A stretch of 12,391 nt of DNA from SOIV01 sp964435925 (GCA_964435925.1 CAYTBG010000087.1:1-12391); one strand, 5' to 3'; positions 1 to 7,794 are shown, counted from the stretch's first letter. Notes: generated from the sequence alone by a model not told the origin. Program-made: numbers and translations.

Positions 1-52
1 CCCTTTCAGGGCTCGCAATGACATTGTAAACATATATATTGCATTTATATTA
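1..52. repeat. Right end of dispersed palindromic repeat (copy A, cut by window edge)
   Basis: The first 52 bases match the right-hand end of the two full copies at 5958-6093 and 8788-8924: a CCCTTTCAGGG mini-hairpin, CTCGCAATGAC, an AT-rich spacer and the terminal ATTTATATTA. The left part lies outside the window. The three copies are non-coding and sit between genes. This looks like a non-autonomous palindromic/MITE-type element; no transposase is visible here. Confidence 0.85.
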
Positions 53-64
53 GTTCTTGATATC

Positions 65-93
65 TTGACTCTTACTCCATAGTCTACTATTTT
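65..93 (+). promoter_or_regulatory. Candidate sigma70-type promoter of the TonB receptor gene
   Basis: TTGACT at 65-70 and TATTTT at 88-93 are separated by exactly 17 bases. This would start transcription near base 100 and leave a leader of about 85 nt before the GTG start at 186. The same box arrangement (TTGAC-, 17 bp, TATTTT) occurs upstream of the eRF1-like gene at 9202-9230. Rest of 53-185: no gene and no other clear signal. Confidence 0.5.
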
Positions 94-185
94 AAAGAAT
101 CAATAAAAAGAAAAAAAAGATAGTTCATGTCAAAGATCAAAGAAAAATCCCGTTTAAAAGGATAGGTAAATAAAGGAGACATAAA

Positions 186-3100
186 GTGGGAAAGAAAATA
201 TTCATATTTCTATTGATTTTATCTCTCTCGACAGGAATAACCTCCAGAGCTTTTGCTCAAGGACAAACAGGCTCCATCAAAGGGAAGATAACTGACAAGG
301 AAGGAAATCCTTTGCCGGACGCCTTCATTTATGTTTCTTCACCAGCCATGTTGGGAATTCGGACTTATCTCTCCTCAAAGACAGGTGCTATCAGATTCCC
401 TGGCCTTCCTCCTGGTATCTACAAAATCATGGCAGAAAAACCCGAATTTAAAACAGTAAACATAGAAGATATCATTGTCGGGGTTGGAAAGACAGTAAAC
501 CTCGATATTACCCTGGAAGCGACTCTGATCGAAGAAGAAATCACAAGCAACATTCCTTCGCCAACATTAGATGAAGAATCGACAAAAACTTCAGTAAACC
601 TGGACAGAAACCTCCTGAATAATATTCCTTTCGCTAGAAACCTCCATGAGATTATCAACTCTGTGGCCGGTGTAACTCAATATAGCGTGCCCAATCAAAA
701 AGCGTCCAGTGTTCACGGCTCCACTGTCCGGGCCAACATCTATACCCTTGATGGCATAATCATGAACGATCCTTCCGGAATGCATCTCCTTGCCAATATA
801 AATTTTGATATTATTGATGAAGTGGAATTAGAAACCGCTGCCCATCCTGCACAAGTCAGATTCACTGAAGGAGGATACATCAATGTTGTTGCCAAATCAG
901 GCGGAAATAGATTCAGAGGGGACCTCAATCTCTATTATGCAGATGAAAAATTGGGAAGCACTTTGAGGTCTGAAGAAGAAATAAGTGAGACAGGAGCTTC
1001 TCCCCCTCCCTTAGATAGATATTTGGGGGACATCTCTTTCTCTTTAGGAGGTGCACTGCTGGAAGATAGGCTATGGTTTTTCACGAATGCACGCTTTATC
1101 TCTTTATCTCGAACTACTGATTTTATTCCCTGGACTGACCCTCAGGGCAACAACCACAAAGAATTCAGCTGGCGTGGGAACGAAAAAATGGGATTTTTCA
1201 AGTTAACAAGCCAGTTTATTCCCCAGCTTAAAGTAACAGGAATGTTTAACTATTTTGAGCGCTATCGATCAGCGTCTGAATTTCCTCTAAGCTGGAATCT
1301 GCCAAATGAAGCCACGCAAATCTTGGATCATGAAAAAAACGTAACTGCATCAGGAACGCTAAACTACATTTTTGATCAAAATACTTTTGGAGACATAAAA
1401 GCAGGCTATATTCAACACAGCCTTCCTTTGAGGCTAGATGGAAAATGGAGAGACAATCCTCAATATTTCAATGAAGGAACAGGACATTTCTGGGGAAGTG
1501 CTGGATTCAACGAAACTCAGCTGAAAAAAAGATTTCAGGTAGGAATATATCTCACTCGGTTTCAAGAGGGTTCTTTTGGAGATCACGAGTTTAAGAGCGG
1601 AGTAGAATATGAATTTGCTTCCGGAGAATGGACTACATGGAAAACAGATAACTTGTTGCAGCACTACTTTTATGGAAACCCTTATTATTTCGACCCTAAT
1701 TATTTCGGCCAGGCTGTATCTCCGGTAACAGGTAATCCAGTCGATAAAGGAAAAGTTTCTTTTTCCATTGCAGAAAAAGCAGAAGGAGGATTGAGCCAGA
1801 ACGAGCTCTCAAGGCTAAGCCTTTTTGCACAGGATTCAGTCTCTTTTGGCAGAAGATTGTCCTTGTTCTTAGGTCTGAGATTCGACCGGAGTAGCACCAA
1901 GCTTCCCTCAAGCCAGAAAGGAGAAAGTGGAAATCCGGTTTCCTTAAAAATTGGCGAAGAATTAATCGAGCCACTCTACGGGGTGAATCCTTATAGCACA
2001 AATTTAGTACCAGAATGGCGAAATACAGTGGTCTGGAATGCCTTGTCGCCCCGCTTTGGCTTAACCTTCGATATCTTGGGAAATGGAAAACATCTCATTA
2101 AAACTTCCTTTTCTCGTTACGCTGAATATTTGATGCTGGACTATCTCGGAGCTCTAAATCCTTTTTATGCTCACCGCTCTCACCAATTCTACTGGTTCGA
2201 CGAAAACATGGATGGCCTAGTAGATGTGGACGATACCTATACCCTCTATCCTGAAGACTTGCGGTCGTATAGCGAGGAGGACTATAAAAAAAAGATAGCT
2301 CCGGATGTAAAACCTCCTTATACAGATGAATTTACAATCGGGCTCCACCAAGAACTGTTCAAAGATTTTTCAATCAGAATAAATTATATCTATAAAACCA
2401 AACGAAACATTATTGAAAATGTTCTCTACGACCCTGATTCTGATAAAGACTGGTACACAATCGCCCAGGATACACAAGGTTGGTGGATACCATTTGAAAC
2501 GATTGTCCCCGAAGTTGATGATTTTCCCGATACTCAAGTCAGCGCTTATTACAGATCTTTGAACACACCGGTCCTCTTCTATCAAGTGAAAAATGTTCCT
2601 GAGCTAAAGAGAAAGTACCAGGCGTTAGAGATAGCATTCAAAAAAAGAATGTTAAACAATTTGCAGTTGATCGGGTCTTTGGTCATCAGCAAAACCACGG
2701 GGAATATAGGCTTAAATTACGATGCTAGCTCGGGATTTTCAAGAGCAGCAGACAATCCTAATTTTTTACTGGTTAACCTTCCAGAAGATTCGAGCCTCGA
2801 CTTTGATAGACCTCTTGTCCTGAAGCTTATGGGGACTTATAAGCTTCCCTATGATTTTTTTGCAAGCTGCTACTACACCTATATGAGCGGCACGCCATTG
2901 CCCAGAAGCGTTACGGTTATTCCCCCTGCTTCCTGGGTTCAGGGTAATAATGCTTACAGCGAGCCAGCAACGGTTCTCCTGGAAAAGCCAGGAACGAGAA
3001 GAGCTGAACCTTACCACAATCTTGATCTAAGAATTGAAAAGGAGTTTAGGCTTGGAAGCTCTGGAAGGATAAGTATGTATGTTGATATTTTAAATGCCCT

Positions 3101-3263
3101 GGGAAAAAAGTATAGTTTTATTTCTAAAAACGATGGCGGCTTCTGGTTTCCCGATGCTGAAAACACAACCCAGGGCACCCGAGTTCTAAGCGAAAACTAC
3201 AAAAAGATTACTTCTCTCTCTGGGACAAGGATGATTAGATTAGGCCTGAACCTCCGTTTCTAA
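186..3263 (+). CDS. TonB-dependent outer-membrane receptor with N-terminal carboxypeptidase-regulatory-like domain (Oar-like)
   Basis: This is a 1025-aa outer-membrane beta-barrel receptor of the TonB-dependent type; the substrate is unknown. Residues 1-24 form a signal peptide (MGKK start, hydrophobic stretch, AFA then Q). Residues ~28-112 look like a carboxypeptidase-regulatory-like beta-sandwich (GSIKGKITDKEGNPLPDA, then LPPGIYKI). Residues ~135-240 are the plug (NIPFARNLHEIINSVAGV; YTLDGIIMNDPSG). The rest is barrel, rich in alternating aromatic strands and ending in LRF, the terminal aromatic residue expected for outer-membrane proteins. The start is GTG at 186, with GGAG at 175-178, 7 nt upstream. 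Residues 672-683 (DENMDGLVDVDD) fit a calcium-binding EF-hand/dockerin loop, probably in an extracellular loop. No TonB box is obvious. No substrate-processing or SusD-like partner is adjacent, so the ligand cannot be inferred from context. Confidence 0.9.
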   Translation: MGKKIFIFLLILSLSTGITSRAFAQGQTGSIKGKITDKEGNPLPDAFIYVSSPAMLGIRTYLSSKTGAIRFPGLPPGIYKIMAEKPEFKTVNIEDIIVGVGKTVNLDITLEATLIEEEITSNIPSPTLDEESTKTSVNLDRNLLNNIPFARNLHEIINSVAGVTQYSVPNQKASSVHGSTVRANIYTLDGIIMNDPSGMHLLANINFDIIDEVELETAAHPAQVRFTEGGYINVVAKSGGNRFRGDLNLYYADEKLGSTLRSEEEISETGASPPPLDRYLGDISFSLGGALLEDRLWFFTNARFISLSRTTDFIPWTDPQGNNHKEFSWRGNEKMGFFKLTSQFIPQLKVTGMFNYFERYRSASEFPLSWNLPNEATQILDHEKNVTASGTLNYIFDQNTFGDIKAGYIQHSLPLRLDGKWRDNPQYFNEGTGHFWGSAGFNETQLKKRFQVGIYLTRFQEGSFGDHEFKSGVEYEFASGEWTTWKTDNLLQHYFYGNPYYFDPNYFGQAVSPVTGNPVDKGKVSFSIAEKAEGGLSQNELSRLSLFAQDSVSFGRRLSLFLGLRFDRSSTKLPSSQKGESGNPVSLKIGEELIEPLYGVNPYSTNLVPEWRNTVVWNALSPRFGLTFDILGNGKHLIKTSFSRYAEYLMLDYLGALNPFYAHRSHQFYWFDENMDGLVDVDDTYTLYPEDLRSYSEEDYKKKIAPDVKPPYTDEFTIGLHQELFKDFSIRINYIYKTKRNIIENVLYDPDSDKDWYTIAQDTQGWWIPFETIVPEVDDFPDTQVSAYYRSLNTPVLFYQVKNVPELKRKYQALEIAFKKRMLNNLQLIGSLVISKTTGNIGLNYDASSGFSRAADNPNFLLVNLPEDSSLDFDRPLVLKLMGTYKLPYDFFASCYYTYMSGTPLPRSVTVIPPASWVQGNNAYSEPATVLLEKPGTRRAEPYHNLDLRIEKEFRLGSSGRISMYVDILNALGKKYSFISKNDGGFWFPDAENTTQGTRVLSENYKKITSLSGTRMIRLGLNLRF

Positions 3264-3296
3264 CCTTACGCCTGCTTCACACTTTATCTTTGCGCT

Positions 3297-4649
3297 TCAA
3301 GCAGTAAGAGGCTTATCCACAAGCTCTTTTAGTGATTCAAAATCCCGGGGAGAAACACTCCAGCCAAGATAGGGAAATGTTAGTTTGTTATGAAGGAGGG
3401 GATCAGCATCCCGGGCTAAATATCCATTATCAACAAGATACTGCCATTCTTCAGTGCCAGGGATAGGAGAAAAATAAGCTAACCTGGGTCTGGCACCAAG
3501 CCGGCGAACATGGAGGATACTCTCTCTAATACCAGAAATATCCTGTCCTGGCAACCCCACCATGAGATAAACATTTATCCCCTGTCGGCTGTAACCTTCG
3601 TTCTCCAAATAAACCAGTGCCTTCTCTAAATCACCTTCTGAAACTTTCGGACATGCTTTCGCCAGCAAATTTTTATCGAGTGATTCCTGGCTGAGAAACA
3701 GAGACTGAAAGTTTGCTTCTTTAAAAAGAGAAGCCATCTCAGAATCAATCTCTTTCACGTGAAGGCCGTTGGGTGTGTGAAAAACCAGAGGAAGATTTTT
3801 TTGGATTATTTCCTTTAAAAAAGGAAAAACATGACTATTTTTTTTGAAGAGAAGAGTATCATCATAAAAAGCAACGTTTTGGATTTTATGCTTTTTGTAG
3901 TTGTATTCTATCTCGGAAACCACAGAAGAAGGCATTCTTTGCTCAAAATTTTTACAAAGTAAAGGAGCAGCACAAAAAGAACATTTAAAGGGACAGCCTC
4001 TCGATGTTAGAACAGGAAGGGTTTCTTTATTCCTTAACAGCTCAAAGGCTGGCCACGGAATCTCATCAAGAGTTTCAAACTGATGTTCTGGACAGGAGTT
4101 ATCCCCTAAAACTTCCCTTAGAAGAGGGAGGATTCTCCTTTCCCCTGGCCCTTGAAAGATGATATCTGCTCCACAAGAGCCCTTTGCATGCTCGGGCATC
4201 AATGTGGGGTAAACTCCTCCTAAAATAACGGGAACTTGGCCAAATTTCTTCCGGATGAGTTCTACAACAAGTTGAACCCCAGGATACCAATAGGTCATTG
4301 TACAGGTTATGAGAACAAGGTCAGGAGAAGGGAGATGCTCGAGCTCATGGAGAAAAAGCTTAAGTGGAATTCCATAGCGGGAATATTTACGAGGGACATC
4401 CTTCAGGACAGAAGGCTTTGCCACCTCTTCTTTTAAAAAAGAACCCCTTCCGTCAGGCTTTGTCTTTAATTTTCTACCTAAAAGGGGATGGTGGCGGTCT
4501 AAGCAGTCTATAAAGTGCAGGCTAAAATCCGAGTGTTTCTTAAGTATTGCAGCGATATAAAGAAGCCCCAAAGGCTTCAGCCAAAAATCATAGGCAGTAA
4601 AATCATAAATCCAGGGATTTATGAGGAGGATGTCCTTTTTGGAGGGCAT
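3297..4649 (-). CDS. Cobalamin-binding-type (B12-binding domain) radical SAM protein
   Basis: This is a 450-aa enzyme from the chosen ATG at 4649. Residues ~5-175 resemble the B12-binding Rossmann domain (DILLINPW, then LGGVYPTLMPEHA at 143-155, then GPGE). The radical SAM core follows with the cluster-binding CX3CX2C motif at Cys219, Cys223 and Cys226 (RGCPFKCSFC). SPIPGTEEW at 394-402 is typical of the C-terminal part of the core. The cobalamin-ligating DxHxxG signature is not present; DRHHPLLG at 51-58 is only similar, so cobalamin use is not assured. The open frame runs upstream to 4730, but that stretch lies over tRNA-Leu, and homology-like sequence begins at MPSKKD, so 4649 is preferred. 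The ribosome-binding site is weak. The gene converges on the TonB receptor (33-bp gap, no clear terminator) and lies 54 bp after the tRNA. The reaction and substrate are not recognisable. Confidence 0.85.
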   Translation of the reverse strand: MPSKKDILLINPWIYDFTAYDFWLKPLGLLYIAAILKKHSDFSLHFIDCLDRHHPLLGRKLKTKPDGRGSFLKEEVAKPSVLKDVPRKYSRYGIPLKLFLHELEHLPSPDLVLITCTMTYWYPGVQLVVELIRKKFGQVPVILGGVYPTLMPEHAKGSCGADIIFQGPGERRILPLLREVLGDNSCPEHQFETLDEIPWPAFELLRNKETLPVLTSRGCPFKCSFCAAPLLCKNFEQRMPSSVVSEIEYNYKKHKIQNVAFYDDTLLFKKNSHVFPFLKEIIQKNLPLVFHTPNGLHVKEIDSEMASLFKEANFQSLFLSQESLDKNLLAKACPKVSEGDLEKALVYLENEGYSRQGINVYLMVGLPGQDISGIRESILHVRRLGARPRLAYFSPIPGTEEWQYLVDNGYLARDADPLLHNKLTFPYLGWSVSPRDFESLKELVDKPLTA

Positions 4650-4702
4650 ATGTCCATTTCTTATATTTAATGCGCGGTTTGGGTTCTCTCTTCTCGTTGA
4701 AT

Positions 4703-4790
4703 TGGTGCGGAAGGTGGGACTCGAACCCACACGGTCTAAAAGACCATAAACTCCTGAGGCTTACGCGTCTACCAATTCCGCCACTTCCGC
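4703..4790 (-). tRNA. tRNA-Leu (anticodon CAG)
   Basis: The acceptor stem GCGGAAG pairs with CTTCCGC, and the 3' CCA is encoded (4703-4705). The D arm has GGCGGAATTGGTAGACGC. The anticodon stem TAAGC/GTTTA encloses the loop CTCAGGA with CAG at 4754-4756. The long class-II variable arm (GGTC TTTTA GACC) and the T arm (GTGGG TTCGAGT CCCAC) are both intact. The long variable arm and anticodon identify leucine, reading CUG. Confidence 0.97.
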
Positions 4791-4827
4791 ACGCATGAAT
4801 TATCCACAGCCCTTATGAGCAGGTCTC

Positions 4828-4856
4828 ATTATAATAGAATGGGGTCAGACTTGCAA
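4828..4856 (-). promoter_or_regulatory. Sigma70-type promoter of tRNA-Leu
   Basis: On the minus strand TTGCAA (4856-4851) and a perfect TATAAT (4833-4828) are separated by exactly 17 bases, giving a start point about 30 nt before the tRNA. The spacer contains one copy of the GGGGTCAGAC repeat (4841-4850), so the repeat family has become part of a promoter. The radical SAM gene downstream of the tRNA shows no separate promoter or intervening terminator and may be read from here. Confidence 0.65.
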
Positions 4857-4885
4857 AACTTGAATAAAGCATGGGGTCAGACCCC
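4841..4885. repeat. Two tandem GGGGTCAGAC-type repeat units
   Basis: GGGGTCAGAC at 4841-4850 is followed by TTGCAAAACTTGAATAAAGC, then by a second GGGGTCAGACCCC at 4873-4885, which is itself palindromic. The unit GGGTCAG...AAAACTTGAATA recurs at 9065-9090. The second unit begins 5 nt beyond the stop codon of the M20 gene and could add a weak hairpin to its transcript end. Motifs like this are seen as dispersed, REP-like repeats in other genomes (recollection, not checked). Confidence 0.7.
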
Positions 4886-4890
4886 AAGAA

Positions 4891-5883
4891 TTATTTTAGA
4901 AGCTTTCTCACAAGATTTTTGTAAATTTTAACCGCCTCAAGCAACTGACGCTTTTCAATCTTTTCATATTCTGTATGGGCCACCAGAAAAGAACCGGGCC
5001 CCAACAGAAGAGGTTTGCCAAAACTTTTTAGATGCGGGATGTCTGTTCCGTATGGTAAGACAACTTGATCGAGGTCGGGAACCGTAAATAATTTCTGGAC
5101 TTCAGATTGCGTAAGAACCTCAATTTCGACCTTTTTTTTGAGCACCATCTTTACTTTGTTAAGAATTTGTTTGGAAGGTAGAACACTACGGATAGTCATT
5201 TCAGCGCTTGCACTATTCGCAACCACATTCGGGGCAGCACCCCCTTCAATAGTTCCAATGTTGAGAACGGATCTTCCCATAACTGGGTCCTTGCCAAAAT
5301 CTAATGCACGAATTCTTTGCAGTACATCTAGCAACTTTTCGATGGCTGATTCACCTGACTGGGGAAAAGCAGAATGAGCTGCCTTTCCTTTTGCTGTTAT
5401 CTTAAACGTGATAATTCCTTTATGGGCAATACCCAATTTGTTCTCTGTCGGCTCTCCAAAAATGATAAAATCAGATCCTACTTTTAATGAATTGGCCATT
5501 TTTGCACCGATGCTGTCGGTTTCTTCGCCTACAACCATCAGGAGGCCAATATCAGTCAGGCCCTCCTCCTTCATCTCTTGAACAGACCAAATCATAGCGG
5601 CCATAATGCCCTTTGCGTCACAAGCGCCCCGACCATAAATGTAGTGCTCATCCTCTGAGGCGGAAAAATGCGGTGGAACAGTATCCATGTGGGTGCATAA
5701 AATAACACTGGGTGCCGAACCAACGGTTGCTAAAATATTTCTTCGCCTCTTAGCAATTATCTGTTCCTTCAAATCAAAGTTTCGCGCTTCAAGGTAGCTG
5801 CAGAGAAAATCGGCAATTTCATCCTCAAGACCCGTGACAGAAGGGATGTTTACCAATTTTTTCGTAAGTTCAAATAGGTTCAA
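4891..5883 (-). CDS. M20-family metallopeptidase/deacylase (ArgE/DapE-type), candidate N-acetyl-diaminopimelate deacetylase
   Basis: This is a di-zinc amidohydrolase of about 330 aa. From a TTG start at 5883 the expected residues are all present: His65 and catalytic Asp67 (THMDTVPP), bridging Asp89 (GRGACDAKG), catalytic Glu120 and ligand Glu121 (VVGEET), Glu144 (GEPTE) and C-terminal His303 (VAHTEYE). A lid/dimerisation domain lies between about 155 and 260, with AAHSAFPQ containing the His170 that completes the partner site in this family. The start is uncertain. The frame is open to a TTG at 5970, but that start lies inside a palindromic repeat; TTG 5883 gives the usual MNLFELTKKLVNIPSVTG beginning, with GAGAG 8 nt upstream. 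It lies on the same strand downstream of dapH, so removal of acetyl from N-acetyl-LL-DAP is a reasonable guess. N-acetylornithine or other acyl-amino-acid hydrolysis is the alternative. Confidence 0.85.
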   Translation of the reverse strand: MNLFELTKKLVNIPSVTGLEDEIADFLCSYLEARNFDLKEQIIAKRRRNILATVGSAPSVILCTHMDTVPPHFSASEDEHYIYGRGACDAKGIMAAMIWSVQEMKEEGLTDIGLLMVVGEETDSIGAKMANSLKVGSDFIIFGEPTENKLGIAHKGIITFKITAKGKAAHSAFPQSGESAIEKLLDVLQRIRALDFGKDPVMGRSVLNIGTIEGGAAPNVVANSASAEMTIRSVLPSKQILNKVKMVLKKKVEIEVLTQSEVQKLFTVPDLDQVVLPYGTDIPHLKSFGKPLLLGPGSFLVAHTEYEKIEKRQLLEAVKIYKNLVRKLLK

Positions 5884-5957
5884 AGTTAAAACTCTCAAGG
5901 CTTTTGCGGTTTCAGTTTTAGCAAGCCTTCCTATCTTATGAGGATGAATATTAATCC

Positions 5958-6093
5958 AATACAAACGCAATTATTCCAGTGTCATCGCGAGGAGCGAAGC
6001 GACGTGGCGATCTCGCTAATTTATCTTAAGAGATTGCCACGCCCTTTCAGGGCTCGCAATGACATTGCAGAAATATATATTGTGTTTATATTA
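5958..6093. repeat. Dispersed palindromic repeat (copy B), MITE-like
   Basis: This 136-bp element has imperfect terminal inverted repeats: AATACAAACGCAAT at the left, and TAATATAAACACAAT read inward on the other strand. Inside lie paired arms GTCATCGCGAG/CTCGCAATGAC and CGTGGCGATCTC/GAGATTGCCACG, so the whole element can fold into one long hairpin with side hairpins. It is nearly identical to copy C at 8788-8924. It lies between the tiny ORF after dapH and the M20 gene, and overlaps the most upstream possible M20 start codon. No clear target-site duplication was found. Confidence 0.9.
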
Positions 6094-6095
6094 GG

Positions 6096-6173
6096 TTATG
6101 CTGACAACGTTATGAATGGTGATAAGGCAGTCTCTCGAATAATTTCCAGTCGCTGAGTTCTTGTGATTTTCAT
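6096..6173 (-). pseudogene. 25-codon ORF directly after dapH, possible truncated gene start
   Basis: On the minus strand an ATG at 6173 directly abuts the dapH TAG stop and opens a 25-codon frame beginning MKITRTQRLEIIRE and ending 2 bp before the repeat element. It lacks a convincing ribosome-binding site. The beginning (MKI..QRLE....SP..TLSA) loosely resembles the first residues of class I/II PLP aminotransferases, the activity needed after DapH, but the match is too short to prove anything. It may be a fossil left by the repeat insertion with deletion, or chance. Confidence 0.25.
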
Positions 6174-6881
6174 CTATTTTTTGCGTAAGCTTTTTACTAT
6201 GGAAATTTTTTCCTTTTGCGAAACGTCCTTTACTCTTCCTTTTACCTTTGCGGGAACACCAGCTACGACAAGACCTGGCGGTACGTCTTCCAAGACTACT
6301 GCACCAGCGGCAACAACGCTTCCTTTGCCTATCTTCACTCCCTCAAGCACAACCGCATTGCCCCCTACAAATACATTGTCTTCGATAGTCACAGGCTTTT
6401 TACTGGGAGGTTCTAACACTCCAGCGATCACTGCTCCAGCGCCTATATGGCAATTTTTGCCGATTATAGCCCTGGCACCGATTACCGCGCTCATATCTAC
6501 CATAGTCTTTTCTCCGACCTCAGCACCTATATTGATTACCGCTCCCATCATGACAACACAACCTTTGCCTATGCGGGCGCCCACTCTCACTATGGCTCCT
6601 GGCTCGATTCTGGCCTCCACTTTCCTCAGATCAAGAAGAGGAAGGGCTGAATAACGGGCTATGATATCAACAAAATGGCTTTTGATTTTACCTCTATTCT
6701 GTTTTACCCATCTCTCTATCAAGGGGTAATCACCTATCAGGAGCCAGAAACTTCCTTCTCCAAACGCTTGAAATCCCTGATCTTTAAAACTCTCCTGATT
6801 AAAATTGCCCTGGATGTAGACCTTGGCAGGAGTTTTCTTCTTGCTTTTTGAAATAAGTTCGGCAATCTTCTTATAATCCAT
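6174..6881 (-). CDS. dapH: Tetrahydrodipicolinate N-acetyltransferase
   Basis: DapH transfers acetyl from acetyl-CoA to tetrahydrodipicolinate, giving N-acetyl-2-amino-6-oxopimelate in the acetylase variant of the DAP/lysine pathway (cytoplasmic). The 235-aa protein has an N-terminal alpha/beta region (residues 1-80) starting MDYKKIAELISKSKKKTPAKVY, which matches the Bacillus DapH pattern as I recall it. Then comes a left-handed beta-helix of hexapeptide repeats (IEPGAIVRVGARIGKG...VVMMGAVINIGAEVGE...NCHIGAGAVIAGV) with the EPPSKKPVTIEDNVFVG segment typical of DapH/DapD-like enzymes, and the terminal VVAGVPAKVKG. I chose the ATG at 6881 over an in-frame GTG at 6896 because of this N-terminal match; it overlaps the end of thrB by 11 bp. 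It is translated from the dapA-thrB message. The protein is about the length usual for the family. Confidence 0.93.
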   Translation of the reverse strand: MDYKKIAELISKSKKKTPAKVYIQGNFNQESFKDQGFQAFGEGSFWLLIGDYPLIERWVKQNRGKIKSHFVDIIARYSALPLLDLRKVEARIEPGAIVRVGARIGKGCVVMMGAVINIGAEVGEKTMVDMSAVIGARAIIGKNCHIGAGAVIAGVLEPPSKKPVTIEDNVFVGGNAVVLEGVKIGKGSVVAAGAVVLEDVPPGLVVAGVPAKVKGRVKDVSQKEKISIVKSLRKK

Positions 6882-7794
6882 TGATCTTTTCAACACCAGT
6901 ATTACTTGCTTTGGTTATGATGACTTTATTTTCGACTCCCCCTTGACTGCATATATTTTTCATTATCTCTGCAATCTCGCCTGTTTTGTCTTCTTCACAT
7001 ATAGCAAATATCGAGGAACCACCTCCGCTCACGTTACAGCCATAAGCTCCAGCCTCTAAAACTTTCTTTTTAATATCATCATATCCGGGTATAAACCTTG
7101 ATCTTACTGGCTCTGATATATGATCTCTGTTTACAGCTTCGCCAATATCTTTCAAGTTTCCGCTTAAAATTGCATGGATTAATGAGGAACTATAGGAAAT
7201 CTGTTCTTTTGCTTTAGTTAAACTGATGCGACCAGGAATCGACCCTCTTGTTGTTCGCTTGGCTTTTTTTATAATGCAGATCACTAGGGGAACATTCGGC
7301 ACCTCTATCTTCACCACTTCTATGGGGCGATAATTCTTAATTAAGACGAATCCCCCGAGCAGGCATCCAGAAACATTATCAGCGTGGGCGACACCCCCAG
7401 AAGCAATCTCTCCCCGACTGGCTATCTCTATTATTTCATTGTGCCCTAAATTAGCACCAAAGAGGATGTTTAAACCATAGACACAGGCAACAGCAGAAGC
7501 TCCCGAAGTCCCCAACCCAGCACAGGATATCATTCTTTTTCTTATTTCAACATCTACACCCTTTGAAGGATTTGTTTCTTCGAAGAAATGAGTAGCAGCT
7601 AGGCCTGCTGTATTATTCTCTACTGAGGTGGGTATCCCTTCATCCATCCCAACGATTTTTACATTAATGGAATTCTTGTCATTCAGCCTGACTTTCACTA
7701 TATCGTAAGGTTCTTCCAGGGCCAAGGAGAAGACATCAAAACCGGGGCCAAAGTTAGCAATCGTTGCCGGCGCTTTAACGATTACTTCTTTCAA
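6871..7794 (-). CDS. thrB: Homoserine kinase (GHMP kinase family)
   Basis: ThrB phosphorylates L-homoserine with ATP to O-phosphohomoserine, the step before threonine synthase. The 307-aa protein starts VKAPATIANFGPGFDVFSLAL, typical of ThrB, and has the GHMP phosphate-binding loop at about 92-104 (CAGLGTSGASA). It also has HADNVSGCLLGGF, a C-terminal SGGGSSIFAIC glycine-rich motif and the NTGVEKI ending seen in bacterial and archaeal ThrB. The start is TTG at 7794; TTG and the dapA TGA stop share four bases (7791-7794), so translation is coupled. GAGAG lies about 9 nt upstream. No threonine synthase or homoserine dehydrogenase is in the window. Other GHMP sugar or mevalonate kinases are less likely given the motifs and neighbours. 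Confidence 0.92.
   Translation of the reverse strand: MKEVIVKAPATIANFGPGFDVFSLALEEPYDIVKVRLNDKNSINVKIVGMDEGIPTSVENNTAGLAATHFFEETNPSKGVDVEIRKRMISCAGLGTSGASAVACVYGLNILFGANLGHNEIIEIASRGEIASGGVAHADNVSGCLLGGFVLIKNYRPIEVVKIEVPNVPLVICIIKKAKRTTRGSIPGRISLTKAKEQISYSSSLIHAILSGNLKDIGEAVNRDHISEPVRSRFIPGYDDIKKKVLEAGAYGCNVSGGGSSIFAICEEDKTGEIAEIMKNICSQGGVENKVIITKASNTGVEKINGL

Noticed and set aside
1696..2001. 101-codon minus-strand frame, and other short frames opposite the TonB receptor
   Set aside because: These are shadows of a clear long coding frame, without ribosome-binding sites or recognisable motifs.
3264..3296. Bidirectional terminator between the convergent TonB receptor and radical SAM genes
   Set aside because: No stem of useful length or T-run is visible in the 33-bp gap.
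4650..4730. N-terminal extension of the radical SAM frame by 27 residues
   Set aside because: The extension runs into the 3' end of tRNA-Leu and has no family resemblance; the ATG at 4649 precedes typical sequence.
6163..6654. Plus-strand 163-codon open frame, rich in Thr, Pro, Ala and Leu
   Set aside because: It lies antisense to dapH; the repetitive composition mirrors the hexapeptide repeats of DapH on the other strand. No start signals.
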